From Streptomyces afghaniensis 772 (GTDB taxonomy: Bacteria > Actinomycetota > Actinomycetes > Streptomycetales > Streptomycetaceae): a stretch of DNA of 33,975 bases. The stretch is taken from positions 1 to 33,975 of the forward strand of contig KE354420.1 of assembly GCA_000415505.1 (NCBI GenBank). Direction: 5' to 3'. The notes under the pieces were generated by a model. It saw nothing but the letters and a program-made list of their open reading frames with translations, was not told the DNA's origin and ran no database searches. Of the stretch, positions 1-8,056 are shown piece by piece (the first letter of the stretch is position 1; the number at the start of each line of letters is the position of its first letter). Made by a program: the position numbers and the translations under genes.

Positions 1-324
1 CTGCCGCACATTGACCGTGAACGAGTACGTGGCGACGGCACCGGCCGCCGTCTTCGTCGCCGGCAGCATCAGGCGCCGGGCCTCCACCCACATCTCGGTC
101 TGCCCGGCGGAAGCGGCGCCGCCGAGGGAGACCGTCACGTCGTAGTTGCCGGGCGAGACCGCGTAGTGACACTTGATCGGCGCAGTGCCGGAACAACCGG
201 CCGGCAGGGCCCGCGGAGCGGCGTCGGCCTGCGCCGTGCCGGTGCCGACCAGTGCCGCAAGGGTCAGGAGACCCGCTGCGCCCAGCCTGACCCCGTGCCC
301 TTGACGTATGAGTGTCATGCTCAT
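1..324 (-). CDS. Rhamnogalacturonan acetylesterase, N-terminal part (cut by window edge)
   Basis: The 108 codons present run off the left edge. They start at an ATG at 324; a second in-frame ATG lies two codons later. Residues 1-35 form a Sec signal peptide with a basic start, a Leu/Ala core and a likely cut after AQA, so the product is secreted. The mature part (CSGTAPIKCHYAVSPGNYDVTV and on to FTVNVRQ) resembles the beta-sandwich module that precedes the SGNH esterase domain in Streptomyces rhamnogalacturonan acetylesterases (CE12 type). Those enzymes remove acetyl groups from rhamnogalacturonan I. The catalytic Ser/His domain is outside the window, so the call rests on this module and on the adjacent GH53 and PL11 genes, which act on the same polymer. 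Confidence 0.62.
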   Translation of the reverse strand, partial: MSMTLIRQGHGVRLGAAGLLTLAALVGTGTAQADAAPRALPAGCSGTAPIKCHYAVSPGNYDVTVSLGGAASAGQTEMWVEARRLMLPATKTAAGAVATYSFTVNVRQ

Positions 325-386
325 TTCAATCACGAGTTCCAATCCTTGACCGGAGGGATGCCCGGGCTGCGGTCCACAGCCGTCGT

Positions 387-1442
387 TCAGGCCTGGGTGA
401 AGCCGTTCATGATGACGGTGGGGCGCTGCGTGGCGGAGTCCCAGGCGCCCATGGCGTAGCCGGTGAACGGGGACATGCACTCCGGCTCCCAGTAGAAGAT
501 GCCCTGTCCCCCGTTGGCCTTCAGTGCCTTGATGTAGGCGACCAGCGAGGCTTGGGTCGAGGAAGCCCGGTCCACCCGGCCGCCGAACTCGCTCTGCAGG
601 AACGGCTTGCCGTAGGCGTCGGAGATCTTCCTCATGTTCGCCACGATGCCGGGGGCGACGTCGGCGCTGCCGTAGGAGGAGAACACCGACATGTCCCACT
701 TGCCGCCGTTGGCGGCGTAACGGCTGAAGAACGTCGTCATCGCATCGTACTTCTGCGGCTGGGCCAGGTGGATGCACACGATCGAGTTCGGTGACACGGC
801 TTTGACCTGGGTGTAGGCGGCGTTGAGCAGGCCGGTCAGCTGCGCCGGGCTGGAGACGCTGCCGACCGGGCGGCAGATCCCGCTGTTGATCTCGTTGCCG
901 ATCTGCACCCAGGTGGGGAGCACGTCGTTGTTCCTCATGACCGTCATGGTCTGGTTCACGTACGTGCCCATCGCGGTGCGCATCTGGCTGTAGGTCATGT
1001 TCCGCCAGGCGGCGGGCGGGTTCTGCACGCCGACGGAGTTCCAGGTGTCGCCGAACATGTAGTCGAGCATGATCGACATTCCGGCGGCCTTGACCCGCTT
1101 GGCGAAGGCCGCGACCTCGTTGATGCCGCAGTGCCCGTCGGTGGGGCTGCTGGAGGGATTGACGAACGTGCGCAACCGCACCGCGCTGATGCCGTACCCC
1201 TTGAGAATGGTCAGCAGGTCCTGCTTCTGACCGCTCGCGTTCTTCCAGGAGAAGCCGCGCGCCTCCATCTGCGGAACCCAGCTGATGTCGACGCCCTTGA
1301 CGAAGCCCGCGGCGGCGCTGGCCGGCGTCTCGAGTTCGGCGAGCACGGCGGCGGTGGCGATCGCCCCGGCGGTGGCGGTGGTGGCCTTCAGCAGGGTCCT
1401 GCGGTTGATCCGCCCGGAACCGCTTGCATCGGTGGGGTGCAT
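387..1442 (-). CDS. Secreted arabinogalactan endo-beta-1,4-galactanase (GH53)
   Basis: A 351-residue enzyme that cuts beta-1,4-galactan side chains of pectin outside the cell. Residues 11-45 are a twin-arginine signal (NRRTLLK, then an Ala-rich core ending ASA). The mature domain shows GH53 marks: GVDISWVPQMEARG at about 50-63, the acid/base Glu in QIGNEIN (E184) and the nucleophile Glu in LQSEFGG (E285). I chose the ATG at 1442 because GGAAGGAG lies just upstream and the Tat signal follows directly; the longer open frame upstream is low-complexity Arg/Pro translation. It lies 103 bp downstream of the PL11 lyase on the same strand, with a hairpin between. The family call is secure; fine specificity is inferred. 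Confidence 0.88.
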   Translation of the reverse strand: MHPTDASGSGRINRRTLLKATTATAGAIATAAVLAELETPASAAAGFVKGVDISWVPQMEARGFSWKNASGQKQDLLTILKGYGISAVRLRTFVNPSSSPTDGHCGINEVAAFAKRVKAAGMSIMLDYMFGDTWNSVGVQNPPAAWRNMTYSQMRTAMGTYVNQTMTVMRNNDVLPTWVQIGNEINSGICRPVGSVSSPAQLTGLLNAAYTQVKAVSPNSIVCIHLAQPQKYDAMTTFFSRYAANGGKWDMSVFSSYGSADVAPGIVANMRKISDAYGKPFLQSEFGGRVDRASSTQASLVAYIKALKANGGQGIFYWEPECMSPFTGYAMGAWDSATQRPTVIMNGFTQA

Positions 1443-1504
1443 GGTCGCTCCTTCCTGCGTTCCGGCCGCACTTGAGTCAGGCGGCCGGCGGGCGGTTGGC
1501 CGTG

Positions 1505-1533
1505 GGCCGCCCATGCGTGGGGCACGGGCGGCC
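1505..1533 (-). terminator. GC-rich hairpin between the PL11 and GH53 genes
   Basis: GGCCGCCC at 1505-1512 pairs with GGGCGGCC at 1526-1533 across a 13-nt loop. It sits between two minus-strand genes, just after the PL11 stop. There is no clear U tract, so it may be a weak terminator or a processing site that sets different transcript levels for the two enzymes. Confidence 0.4.
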
Positions 1534-1545
1534 ACGCGGCGGGGT

Positions 1546-3450
1546 TCAGGGCGTGTGGACGGTGGGCCGTGGAGCCGTCGGCATCCCGTTGCCGATGAAG
1601 AAGCTCGGGTGCGGGGGCTGGTTGTAGGCCGTGTTCTGCCAGGCCAGGGCCGTGCGGTACTGCGTGTCGTGCAGCAGGGTCGTGATCTTCGTGTTCGTCT
1701 GGTGCGGGGTCGAGTAGATCCGCAGGGCCCTGTTGTTCGACGTCGGCCAGATGACCTCTTCACGCCAGTCGCCGAGGATGTCCCCGGAGAGCGACGGCGT
1801 GGACTTCGTGCCGTTGTTGGAGTGGACCCCGGATCCGGTCAGCAGGCGGGTGTCGCCCGAGGTGCCGTACTTGTCGATGCGGGTGCCGTCGAGGAGTTCA
1901 CGGACCGGGTCGCCGTCCCACCAGGACAGGAAGTTCATGCTGGACGGCTCCCGGCCGAGCGAGGCGCCGGTCGCCGAACGCAAGGTGGTGTCGGTGGCGG
2001 ACCAGGCCTCGGCGCCCGGGCTGCCGGCGTAGATGTCGGCGGCGACACCGCGGCCGTTGTCCGAGCCCGAGGCCGTCCGCCAGAGGATCTGGCCGGTGCG
2101 GGCGTCGGCCATCCACGAGCCGGGTGAGCCGGAGTTCTCGGAGACCTTGAAGTACTCAAGGCCCGCGCGGGAGGGGTTGAGGTCCCCGACGTGGCCGGCG
2201 TCGCCGTGGCCCAGCCTCGTCGTCCACAACCCGTTGCCGTTGTCGTCGACCGTCATCGCGCCGTAGACGATCTCGTCCTTGCCGTCGGCGTCGACGTCCG
2301 CGACGGACAGGCTGTGGTTGCCCTGACCGTCGTAGCCCTTGCCGCTGTTGGCGGAGGAGCTGGTGTCGAAGGTCCAGCGGCGGGTGAAGGCACCGTTTCG
2401 CCAGTCCCAGGCGGCGATCACGGTGCGGGTGTAATAGCCGCGCGCCATGATCAGGGAGGGGCGGGAGCCGTCGAGGTAGGCCGTGCCGGCCAGGAAGCGG
2501 TCGACGCGGTTGCCGTAGTTGTCGCCCCAGGAGGAGACGTTGCCGCGGCCCGGGACGTAGTCGACGGTCCCCATCGCCTTGCCGGTCTGGCCGTTGAACA
2601 TCGTCAGGAACTCGGGACCGGACAGCACATAGCCGCTGGAGTTGCGGTGGTCGGCCGACGCGTTGCCGATGACCGCGCCGGTGCCGTCGCGGGTGCCGTC
2701 GGCGGTCTTCATGGCGACCTCGGCCTTGCCGTCACCGTCGTAGTCGTACACCTGGAACTGCGTGTAGTGAGCGCCCGAGCGGATGTTGCGGCCCAGGTCG
2801 ACGCGCCACAGCCGGGTCCCGTCGAGCTTGATCGCGTCGATGATGGTGTTGCCGGTGTAGCCCGACTGGGCGTTGTCCTTGGCGTTGGTGGGATACCACT
2901 TCAGGACCAGGTCGAGCCTGCCGTCGCCGTCCAGGTCGCCGAGACTGGCGTCGTTGGCCTCGTAGGTGTACGCCGAGTTGCCCGGAGCGGTGCCGCCTGC
3001 GGGCGGGGTGATCGGGACGTCCAGGTATCCCGACCGGAACTGCAAGGCTCGCTCCGAGGGGGCCTGTTCGGTTCCGTTCACCACCGGGCGCACCGTGTAC
3101 TCGGCGGAGTCCTGGGCGCCGGAGTCGAAGTAGTTCGTGGAGCCGGTGATCGGCGAGGAGTTGACCTTGGTGGCGCCGCGGTAGACGTTGAACGACACGT
3201 CATTCGGGTCGGTGGCCAGCCAGCGCCACGACACCAGGTTCCCGCTGCTGGTGTGGACACTGGTGAGTCCCCGGTCGAGGCGCTCCACCTGTCGCGCGGT
3301 CGCGGCCTCCGCGGTCTGGGGCAGCACGGTGAGCGCGGAGGCCGCCAGCGCGAAGGCGGCGGCGAGGACGCCTGCCACACGGCCACCCGGGGCTCGGCGG
3401 ATTCTTCGTGGACGCGGCGCCGTACGGGGGCGCCGGTGAGAGTCGGTCAC
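1546..3450 (-). CDS. Secreted rhamnogalacturonan lyase (PL11)
   Basis: A 634-residue protein resembling the Bacillus YesW/YesX rhamnogalacturonan lyases, which split the rhamnose-galacturonate backbone by beta-elimination. A long basic N terminus leads to a Sec signal (about residues 23-49, ending AEA). A small fibronectin-like module follows (about 50-140), then the beta-propeller with repeated acidic calcium-binding motifs such as LGDLDGDGRLDLVLKW, YDYDGDGKAEVAMKTADG and VADVDADGKDEIVYG. The start is a GTG at 3450 with GGAGGT five bases upstream. No carbohydrate-binding module is seen at the C terminus, which ends soon after the last propeller blade. Its place among a galactanase and an acetylesterase fits joint attack on rhamnogalacturonan I. 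Confidence 0.9.
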   Translation of the reverse strand: MTDSHRRPRTAPRPRRIRRAPGGRVAGVLAAAFALAASALTVLPQTAEAATARQVERLDRGLTSVHTSSGNLVSWRWLATDPNDVSFNVYRGATKVNSSPITGSTNYFDSGAQDSAEYTVRPVVNGTEQAPSERALQFRSGYLDVPITPPAGGTAPGNSAYTYEANDASLGDLDGDGRLDLVLKWYPTNAKDNAQSGYTGNTIIDAIKLDGTRLWRVDLGRNIRSGAHYTQFQVYDYDGDGKAEVAMKTADGTRDGTGAVIGNASADHRNSSGYVLSGPEFLTMFNGQTGKAMGTVDYVPGRGNVSSWGDNYGNRVDRFLAGTAYLDGSRPSLIMARGYYTRTVIAAWDWRNGAFTRRWTFDTSSSANSGKGYDGQGNHSLSVADVDADGKDEIVYGAMTVDDNGNGLWTTRLGHGDAGHVGDLNPSRAGLEYFKVSENSGSPGSWMADARTGQILWRTASGSDNGRGVAADIYAGSPGAEAWSATDTTLRSATGASLGREPSSMNFLSWWDGDPVRELLDGTRIDKYGTSGDTRLLTGSGVHSNNGTKSTPSLSGDILGDWREEVIWPTSNNRALRIYSTPHQTNTKITTLLHDTQYRTALAWQNTAYNQPPHPSFFIGNGMPTAPRPTVHTP

Positions 3451-3496
3451 AGTGACCTCCGGTGTGGGGGAATGCCCCGCCGCGTGACGCGATCAT

Positions 3497-3508
3497 GACA
3501 AAGTTGTC
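3497..3508. promoter_or_regulatory. Small inverted repeat upstream of the PL11 lyase
   Basis: GACAA-AG-TTGTC is a perfect short inverted repeat in the 109-bp gap upstream of the lyase start. It could be an operator for substrate-dependent control. I do not see the same motif before the other pectin genes here, so the assignment is weak. Confidence 0.25.
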
Positions 3509-3559
3509 TGACGAGCCTCACGTGCGGGAACGTCGGGCCGGGCGTGGAGCGGCTGCTCC

Positions 3560-4441
3560 TCAGCGCAGGACGGATTCCCACCTGGTGTTGGACCCGGCCG
3601 CGTCGGCAGGGAGGCGGTCCCGTGCGGCGGTGTCGCCGTACATGGTCCAGCGGGCCCAGTCGACGACGGTCCTCGGGAAGCGCTGGTCGCTCCAGAAGCT
3701 GGTGTGGCTGCCGCCGACGAAGGTGAGGAACGCCTTCGGCCAGGTCATCTCGTTGTACGCCTGCCGGGCAGAGGAGTACTGCGTGGTCGAGTCCCGGTCG
3801 CCGTGGACGAACAGGACCTTCGCGGAGACCGAGCTGGACGGGTTGCCCATGTCGGTGCAGGACTGCGGGTTGGCGGAGATGATCCTGCGGTCGGGCCAGG
3901 AGGTCAGCAGGCCATGGGTGATCATGCCGCCCAGGGAGTGGCCCGAGACGCCGACGCCGATCCCGGTGTTGATGTGCCCGGCCAGCGGACCGCTCGCGTT
4001 GAGCGCGAGGGTGTTGGTGATGACCTGCGAGACGTCCTTGGAGGAGTTGCCGTTGTTGACGTCGCCGAAGTTGTGGTTGAAGTGCGGGGCGGGGACGACG
4101 AAGCCCGCCGAGGCCAGGGCCCGGATGATGAACAGGGAGTTCTGCGGGCTGCTTCCGTACCCGTGGGTGAAGTTGTAGACGGGGAAGACACCGCCCGCGA
4201 CCGGGGCGTTCGTCACCGGGTTGCCGCCGGGGGTGCCGGTGGCGGGGTAGTAGACGTAGGTGGTGCACCGGCGGCTGCCGCGCGTCCAGTCATACCGGCG
4301 CACGCCGACCGCGAACGGCGTGGTCGGTGCGCTCTGCGGCCTGGCGATGGCGCCTGCCTGCCCGGTGCCGAGCAGGGACGCGCCCATGCCCGCCGCTCCG
4401 GCCGCGCTCAGGGCCAGGAAGGTGCGCCGTTGCATGCTCAT
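3560..4441 (-). CDS. Tat-exported alpha/beta hydrolase (esterase/lipase-like)
   Basis: A 293-residue exported serine hydrolase. The N terminus MSMQRRTFLALSAAG is a classic twin-arginine signal (RRTFL), ending near AGA at about residue 31. The body has an alpha/beta-hydrolase core: HGYG oxyanion region at about 93-96, nucleophile elbow GHSLGG (Ser169), acid Asp217 in FVHGDRD and His246 in GGSHTSF. The ATG at 4441 follows CAGGAG at good distance, so longer in-frame starts are unlikely. It resembles dienelactone-hydrolase or PET-hydrolase-like exported enzymes of Streptomyces. The substrate is unknown; beside pectin genes, an ester of a plant polymer is plausible but not shown. Confidence 0.75.
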   Translation of the reverse strand: MSMQRRTFLALSAAGAAGMGASLLGTGQAGAIARPQSAPTTPFAVGVRRYDWTRGSRRCTTYVYYPATGTPGGNPVTNAPVAGGVFPVYNFTHGYGSSPQNSLFIIRALASAGFVVPAPHFNHNFGDVNNGNSSKDVSQVITNTLALNASGPLAGHINTGIGVGVSGHSLGGMITHGLLTSWPDRRIISANPQSCTDMGNPSSSVSAKVLFVHGDRDSTTQYSSARQAYNEMTWPKAFLTFVGGSHTSFWSDQRFPRTVVDWARWTMYGDTAARDRLPADAAGSNTRWESVLR

Positions 4442-4639
4442 GGATGACTCCTGTGTGAGTGGGGGGTTGCACGTGTGGAGCCCGATGCGGCGAGGAGCGA
4501 CTATGCCACCTGCTCTCTGAGGCACATGACTGTGAACGCTCCCACACCAGGTCGAATAACAGAAAGAGTCACCATCGGGCTCTCATCTGTCAATCGCTGG
4601 GACTCAATCCATCTGAACTCAAAGTCAAACCACCGGTGT
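4442..4639. other. 198-bp gap between the hydrolase and the PaaX-like gene
   Basis: Relatively A+T-rich for this genome. It includes the hydrolase ribosome binding site next to 4441 and must hold its promoter, but I see no convincing -35/-10 pair. A TTGACA-like hexamer reads on the minus strand near 4590 without a good -10 at normal spacing. No small gene is supported. Confidence 0.4.
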
Positions 4640-5551
4640 TCAGTCGGGACTGTGATCGATTCCAGCGCTCATGCCGGCGATCGTGTGGGCGCTGATGCCG
4701 AGGTGCGGACCGGCCGCGGACCGGGCCGCCACCGAACGGACGTGTTCCTGGGCCGGGTGGGCCAGACCGTCGTACACCGCGACGCACACCTCCCGCGCCC
4801 GGGACCGGGGCCAGTCGGCCGGCAGCAGCTCGATGGGCAACAGGGGGTCCAGCACCGGGAAGTGACGGTAGGTGTTCATCACCTCGGTGCGGGCACGCAC
4901 CGCCGCGGCGCCCGTGACCTCACCAGCGCTGATACGCGGCAGCAGGCCGCTCCACCGCCGGATGAACACCTCGTACTGCTCGGCGATGCCGGACAGGTCC
5001 CACGCCTCGACCGGGTTGCGGTTGGCCTCCGTCTCGAGATCCACCTGCCGCGCGCGGAACACACTCACCGACCCCGGCGCCAACTCGGCCAGCTCGACAC
5101 GCCCCTTCGGGGTGAGCGGGTGCGGCGACGCCCAGACCGCGTCGTACAACGGCGCGAACCCCCGCCACCGCAGCGCGGTGCGCAGCGCACGCCGACGGGT
5201 ACTCTCCCGCTCCGGCACGGAGAAGGCGACCAGCGTCCACCATCCGTCCCACGCGTCGGGCTGCGTGGTGAACGTGGCGATCGACGCACCGCCGCTCCAC
5301 AGATCGACGGCGGCCTCCCGCGTCAGCCGGTACGAGCTGAACCGCCCCTGACGACTGTTCTCCAGCACCCCTCGACGCGCCAGCCTGCTGATCGTCGTAC
5401 GGGCCGCGCCCGCGGCCACGTCGAACTCCCCCAGCAGCGCCACGATCGCCGCCGCCGGCAACCAGGCCCGAGCCGGAAACGTGTAGTCAGCGACCAAGGT
5501 GACCGCCAAACCCGCAGGCGAAACCTCACCCTGCCAACGCGGCAACCGCAT
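4640..5551 (-). CDS. PaaX-family transcriptional regulator
   Basis: About 303 residues from the ATG at 5551 (MRLPRWQG). The N-terminal winged helix includes AARTTISRLARRGVLENSRQGRFSSYRLT, typical of PaaX proteins. It is followed by the middle domain (WDGWWTLVAFSVPERESTRRRALRTAL, then LRWRGFAPLYDAVWASP) and the C-terminal domain with EAWDLSGIAEQYEVFIRRW and RARTEVMNTYRHFPVLDPLLP. PaaX proteins repress phenylacetyl-CoA degradation genes, but many Streptomyces paralogs control other things and no paa gene is nearby. The start is uncertain: a GTG at 5641 in the same frame is an alternative, and neither has a strong ribosome binding site. It is divergent from the serine hydrolase gene and may control it. 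Confidence 0.8.
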   Translation of the reverse strand: MRLPRWQGEVSPAGLAVTLVADYTFPARAWLPAAAIVALLGEFDVAAGAARTTISRLARRGVLENSRQGRFSSYRLTREAAVDLWSGGASIATFTTQPDAWDGWWTLVAFSVPERESTRRRALRTALRWRGFAPLYDAVWASPHPLTPKGRVELAELAPGSVSVFRARQVDLETEANRNPVEAWDLSGIAEQYEVFIRRWSGLLPRISAGEVTGAAAVRARTEVMNTYRHFPVLDPLLPIELLPADWPRSRAREVCVAVYDGLAHPAQEHVRSVAARSAAGPHLGISAHTIAGMSAGIDHSPD

Positions 5552-5954
5552 CGGCCCAGTGCCGTCACCGGAGAAGATCTCCTCATGGTGGGACAGATTC
5601 GCCAAGTGTTGCTCCGACGCGTCGAATACGGCGGCACCCACTCTAACGGCCCGTGCCAACGCCCGGACGCAACCCGGGCGTTGAGCTGCCGTCACCTGTC
5701 CGCCGGCGCCTTGACGGCCACCTCCCGCAGGGGGACGTCGGGGGAGGCACACTCGTGCGCCCCCTGCGCCCCTCATCGTGAACTGACAGTTTCGAGCCCG
5801 ATCGGACATCTGGATGAAGCATGTCGGGTCTGGCGTGGGTGGGTACAGGGGGTTAACCCCACCACCGATCCGGTTGATCGCCCCATCGCTCCGGTGCACC
5901 CGGTGCGGGCATCGTGGAATGACACCGCAAGCCCGGACGATCAAGGAAAACCAC
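5552..5954. other. 403-bp divergent intergenic region with two small palindromes
   Basis: It lies between the PaaX-like regulator (minus) and the serine hydrolase (plus). AACTG-A-CAGTT at 5782-5792 and GGGGTTAACCCC at 5849-5860 are perfect short inverted repeats. The rest shows no credible coding sequence. These sites are the best candidates for regulator binding here. Confidence 0.4.
5849..5860. promoter_or_regulatory. Palindrome GGGGTTAACCCC, candidate operator
   Basis: A perfect 12-bp palindrome 94 bp upstream of the serine hydrolase ATG. Symmetry and position suggest an operator. The binding protein is unknown; the adjacent PaaX-like regulator is a candidate by location only. Confidence 0.3.
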
Positions 5955-7124
5955 ATGCTCAAGCACAAGCGCGCGCTGGGTGGCGCTCTCACACTGGCCG
6001 TGGCGATGGGTGTCGTGGGGGGCGTGCTGCCGGCCACCGCCACCGCGGCCACCGCCGCGGAATCCGCCGTCGGGGAGTCCAAGCGTCACGCCGACTACGC
6101 GCGGCTGCGCACCCTGCTGCACAGACTGACCACGGTCGACGGCGCGCCCGGAGCGCTGGCCGAGGTGCGGGACCGGCACCGCAGCACGGTGCTGACCAGT
6201 GGTGTCGCGGACGTCGAGAGCCGCGCGCCGGTGCACCGCGACAGCAGGTTCCGGATCGGCAGCATGACCAAGACGTTCACCGCGACGATGATGCTGCAGC
6301 TGGTGGGAGAGCGGCGCGTTGATCTGGACGCGCCGGTGGAGCGCTACCTGCCCGGCGTCGTGCGCGGCCACGGCAACGACGGGCGCAGGATCACTGTCCG
6401 GCAGATGCTCCAGCACACCAGCGGGCTGCCCGACTTGCTCTCCTACCTCAAGCCGCAGGATGTCATCCAGGACCCGATGGCCCACCACGACCCCCGTGAT
6501 CTGGTGAAGCTGGCGCTCGCCCACCCGCCGACGTTCAAGCCGGGCACCGGCTGGAAGTACTCCAACACCGGCTACGTACTGGCCGGGATGATCATCGAGA
6601 AGGTGACCGGCCGCTCGTACGGCGAGGAGCTGCAGCGGCGCATCGTCGAGCCGTTGCGGCTACGAGGGACGTCCTTCCCGGGCGACGACCCGGCGATCCC
6701 CGGACCGCACGCGCGCGGATACGTGCAGCCGGGCCCGGACGCACCGCTCCTGGACATCACCGCGATCAACCCCACGGTCGGCGGCACGGCGGGCGGGATC
6801 ATCTCCAGCGGCGCCGACGTCAACCGGTTCATGGGCGCGCTGCTGGGTGGCAAGCTGCTGCCCCCGGCCCAGCTCGAGGAGATGATGACGACCCGCCCGA
6901 CCGGCAGCTCCGACGGCCGCGCGTACGGCCTCGGCCTGGAGAGCAAGCCGCTGCCCGGCGGCGGCCTCTACTGGGGACACACCGGCGACTTCCTCGGCTA
7001 CGAGACGGCCGCCGGCGCCAGAGTCGACGGCAGGCAGGCCACGGTCATGGTGAACCTCGGTCCGGGCAGCTCGGACGCCCAGAGCGACGACATCCAGGCC
7101 GCCATCGAAGCGGCGCTCTCCTAG
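5955..7124 (+). CDS. Exported serine hydrolase, class C beta-lactamase / DD-peptidase fold
   Basis: A 389-residue protein starting at the ATG at 5955, where AAGGAAAA lies upstream. Residues 1-33 form a Sec signal (MLKHKRALGGALTLAVAMGVV, then ATATAA). The three motifs of the penicillin-recognising fold are intact: Ser103-Met-Thr-Lys106, Tyr202-Ser-Asn204 and His342-Thr-Gly344. These fit the D-alanyl-D-alanine carboxypeptidase / esterase EstB group. HTG in place of KTG is common in non-lactamase members. It probably hydrolyses a peptide or ester outside the cell; whether it acts on cell wall, beta-lactam or ester cannot be told from sequence. It is divergent from the PaaX-like gene and convergent with the SDR gene. 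Confidence 0.82.
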   Translation: MLKHKRALGGALTLAVAMGVVGGVLPATATAATAAESAVGESKRHADYARLRTLLHRLTTVDGAPGALAEVRDRHRSTVLTSGVADVESRAPVHRDSRFRIGSMTKTFTATMMLQLVGERRVDLDAPVERYLPGVVRGHGNDGRRITVRQMLQHTSGLPDLLSYLKPQDVIQDPMAHHDPRDLVKLALAHPPTFKPGTGWKYSNTGYVLAGMIIEKVTGRSYGEELQRRIVEPLRLRGTSFPGDDPAIPGPHARGYVQPGPDAPLLDITAINPTVGGTAGGIISSGADVNRFMGALLGGKLLPPAQLEEMMTTRPTGSSDGRAYGLGLESKPLPGGGLYWGHTGDFLGYETAAGARVDGRQATVMVNLGPGSSDAQSDDIQAAIEAALS

Positions 7125-7232
7125 CGCCTCATGGAGTGGCTGGATTGGTCGCCGCCGCCCCCGGCGAGACCTCTGCACGGCACCATCCACCCACGCCACC
7201 CCTGTGATCTGCACGTTCAGGATGAACGCAAC

Positions 7233-8000
7233 TCAGTGGATGTGGGACCCGCCGTTGACGTCGTACGTCGCGCCCGTGAGGTAGCCCGACTCGGGCCGGG
7301 CCAGGAAGGCGATGACGTCGGCCACGTCCTCGACATCGCCGATGCGGCGTACCGGGACGTCCGCGACCATGGCGGCCTTGCGCTCCTCGTCCAGCTTCCC
7401 TTGTGTGATGTCGGTGTTGATCAGGCCGGGGGCCACGGAGTTGACCGTGACTCCGGACGGGCCGAGCTCGCGGGCGAGGGCCCGGGCGAAGCCCAGGAGG
7501 GCGGCCTTGGCCGCCGAATACGCCACTCCCCCGAACACCCCGCCACCGCGCTCGGCGGAGACGGACGACAGGAAGACGATGCGGCCGAACCCCCGCTCGG
7601 CCATCCCGCCGGCCACGCGGTGAGTGACGAGGAAGCTCCCGCGGACGTTCACCTCGAAGATCCGGTCCCACTCGGTGGGCGATACGTCGAGGAAGCGGGT
7701 CGGGGACGTGATCCCCGCGTTGTTGACGAGGGCTCCGATCGGCGGGAGTGCCGCTTCGATCTCCCCGATCGCGGCGTCGACGGCGTCGGCGTCGGTGACA
7801 TCCGCCGCTAGCCCCAGCGCTTGCACCCCGTGGCGGTCGGCGACCTCCCGGGCGGTGTCCTCGGCGGCCTCCTTGTCCAGGTCGAGGACGGCTGTGTGGT
7901 AGCCGGCGGCGGCCAGGGCGTGCGTGGTGGCGCGCCCGATGCCTCGGAGGGATCCCGCGCCGGTGACGACTGCGGTGCGGGGAGTGTGTTCGGTGACCAT
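7233..8000 (-). CDS. SDR-family oxidoreductase of the transketolase operon
   Basis: A 255-residue classical short-chain dehydrogenase. It shows the Rossmann motif TGAGSLRGIG (13-22), acidic residues after strand 2 (LDLD, favouring NAD), NNAG (93-96), the active-site Ser near 145 and Tyr161-x3-Lys165 in AYSAAKAAL. The C terminus is GYLTGATYDVNGG. The ATG at 8000 follows AGGAGA. It is last in the minus-strand operon MFS, transketolase N, transketolase C, SDR, 56 bp after the transketolase C gene. It probably oxidises or reduces a sugar-derived alcohol that feeds the transketolase. The substrate cannot be named; the overall look is FabG-like. Confidence 0.82.
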   Translation of the reverse strand: MVTEHTPRTAVVTGAGSLRGIGRATTHALAAAGYHTAVLDLDKEAAEDTAREVADRHGVQALGLAADVTDADAVDAAIGEIEAALPPIGALVNNAGITSPTRFLDVSPTEWDRIFEVNVRGSFLVTHRVAGGMAERGFGRIVFLSSVSAERGGGVFGGVAYSAAKAALLGFARALARELGPSGVTVNSVAPGLINTDITQGKLDEERKAAMVADVPVRRIGDVEDVADVIAFLARPESGYLTGATYDVNGGSHIH

Positions 8001-8056
8001 GGGTTCTCCTGAAGGAGTGGCGAAAGGGCGGTGAGTCCGGATGTCCTGCGCGGGGC

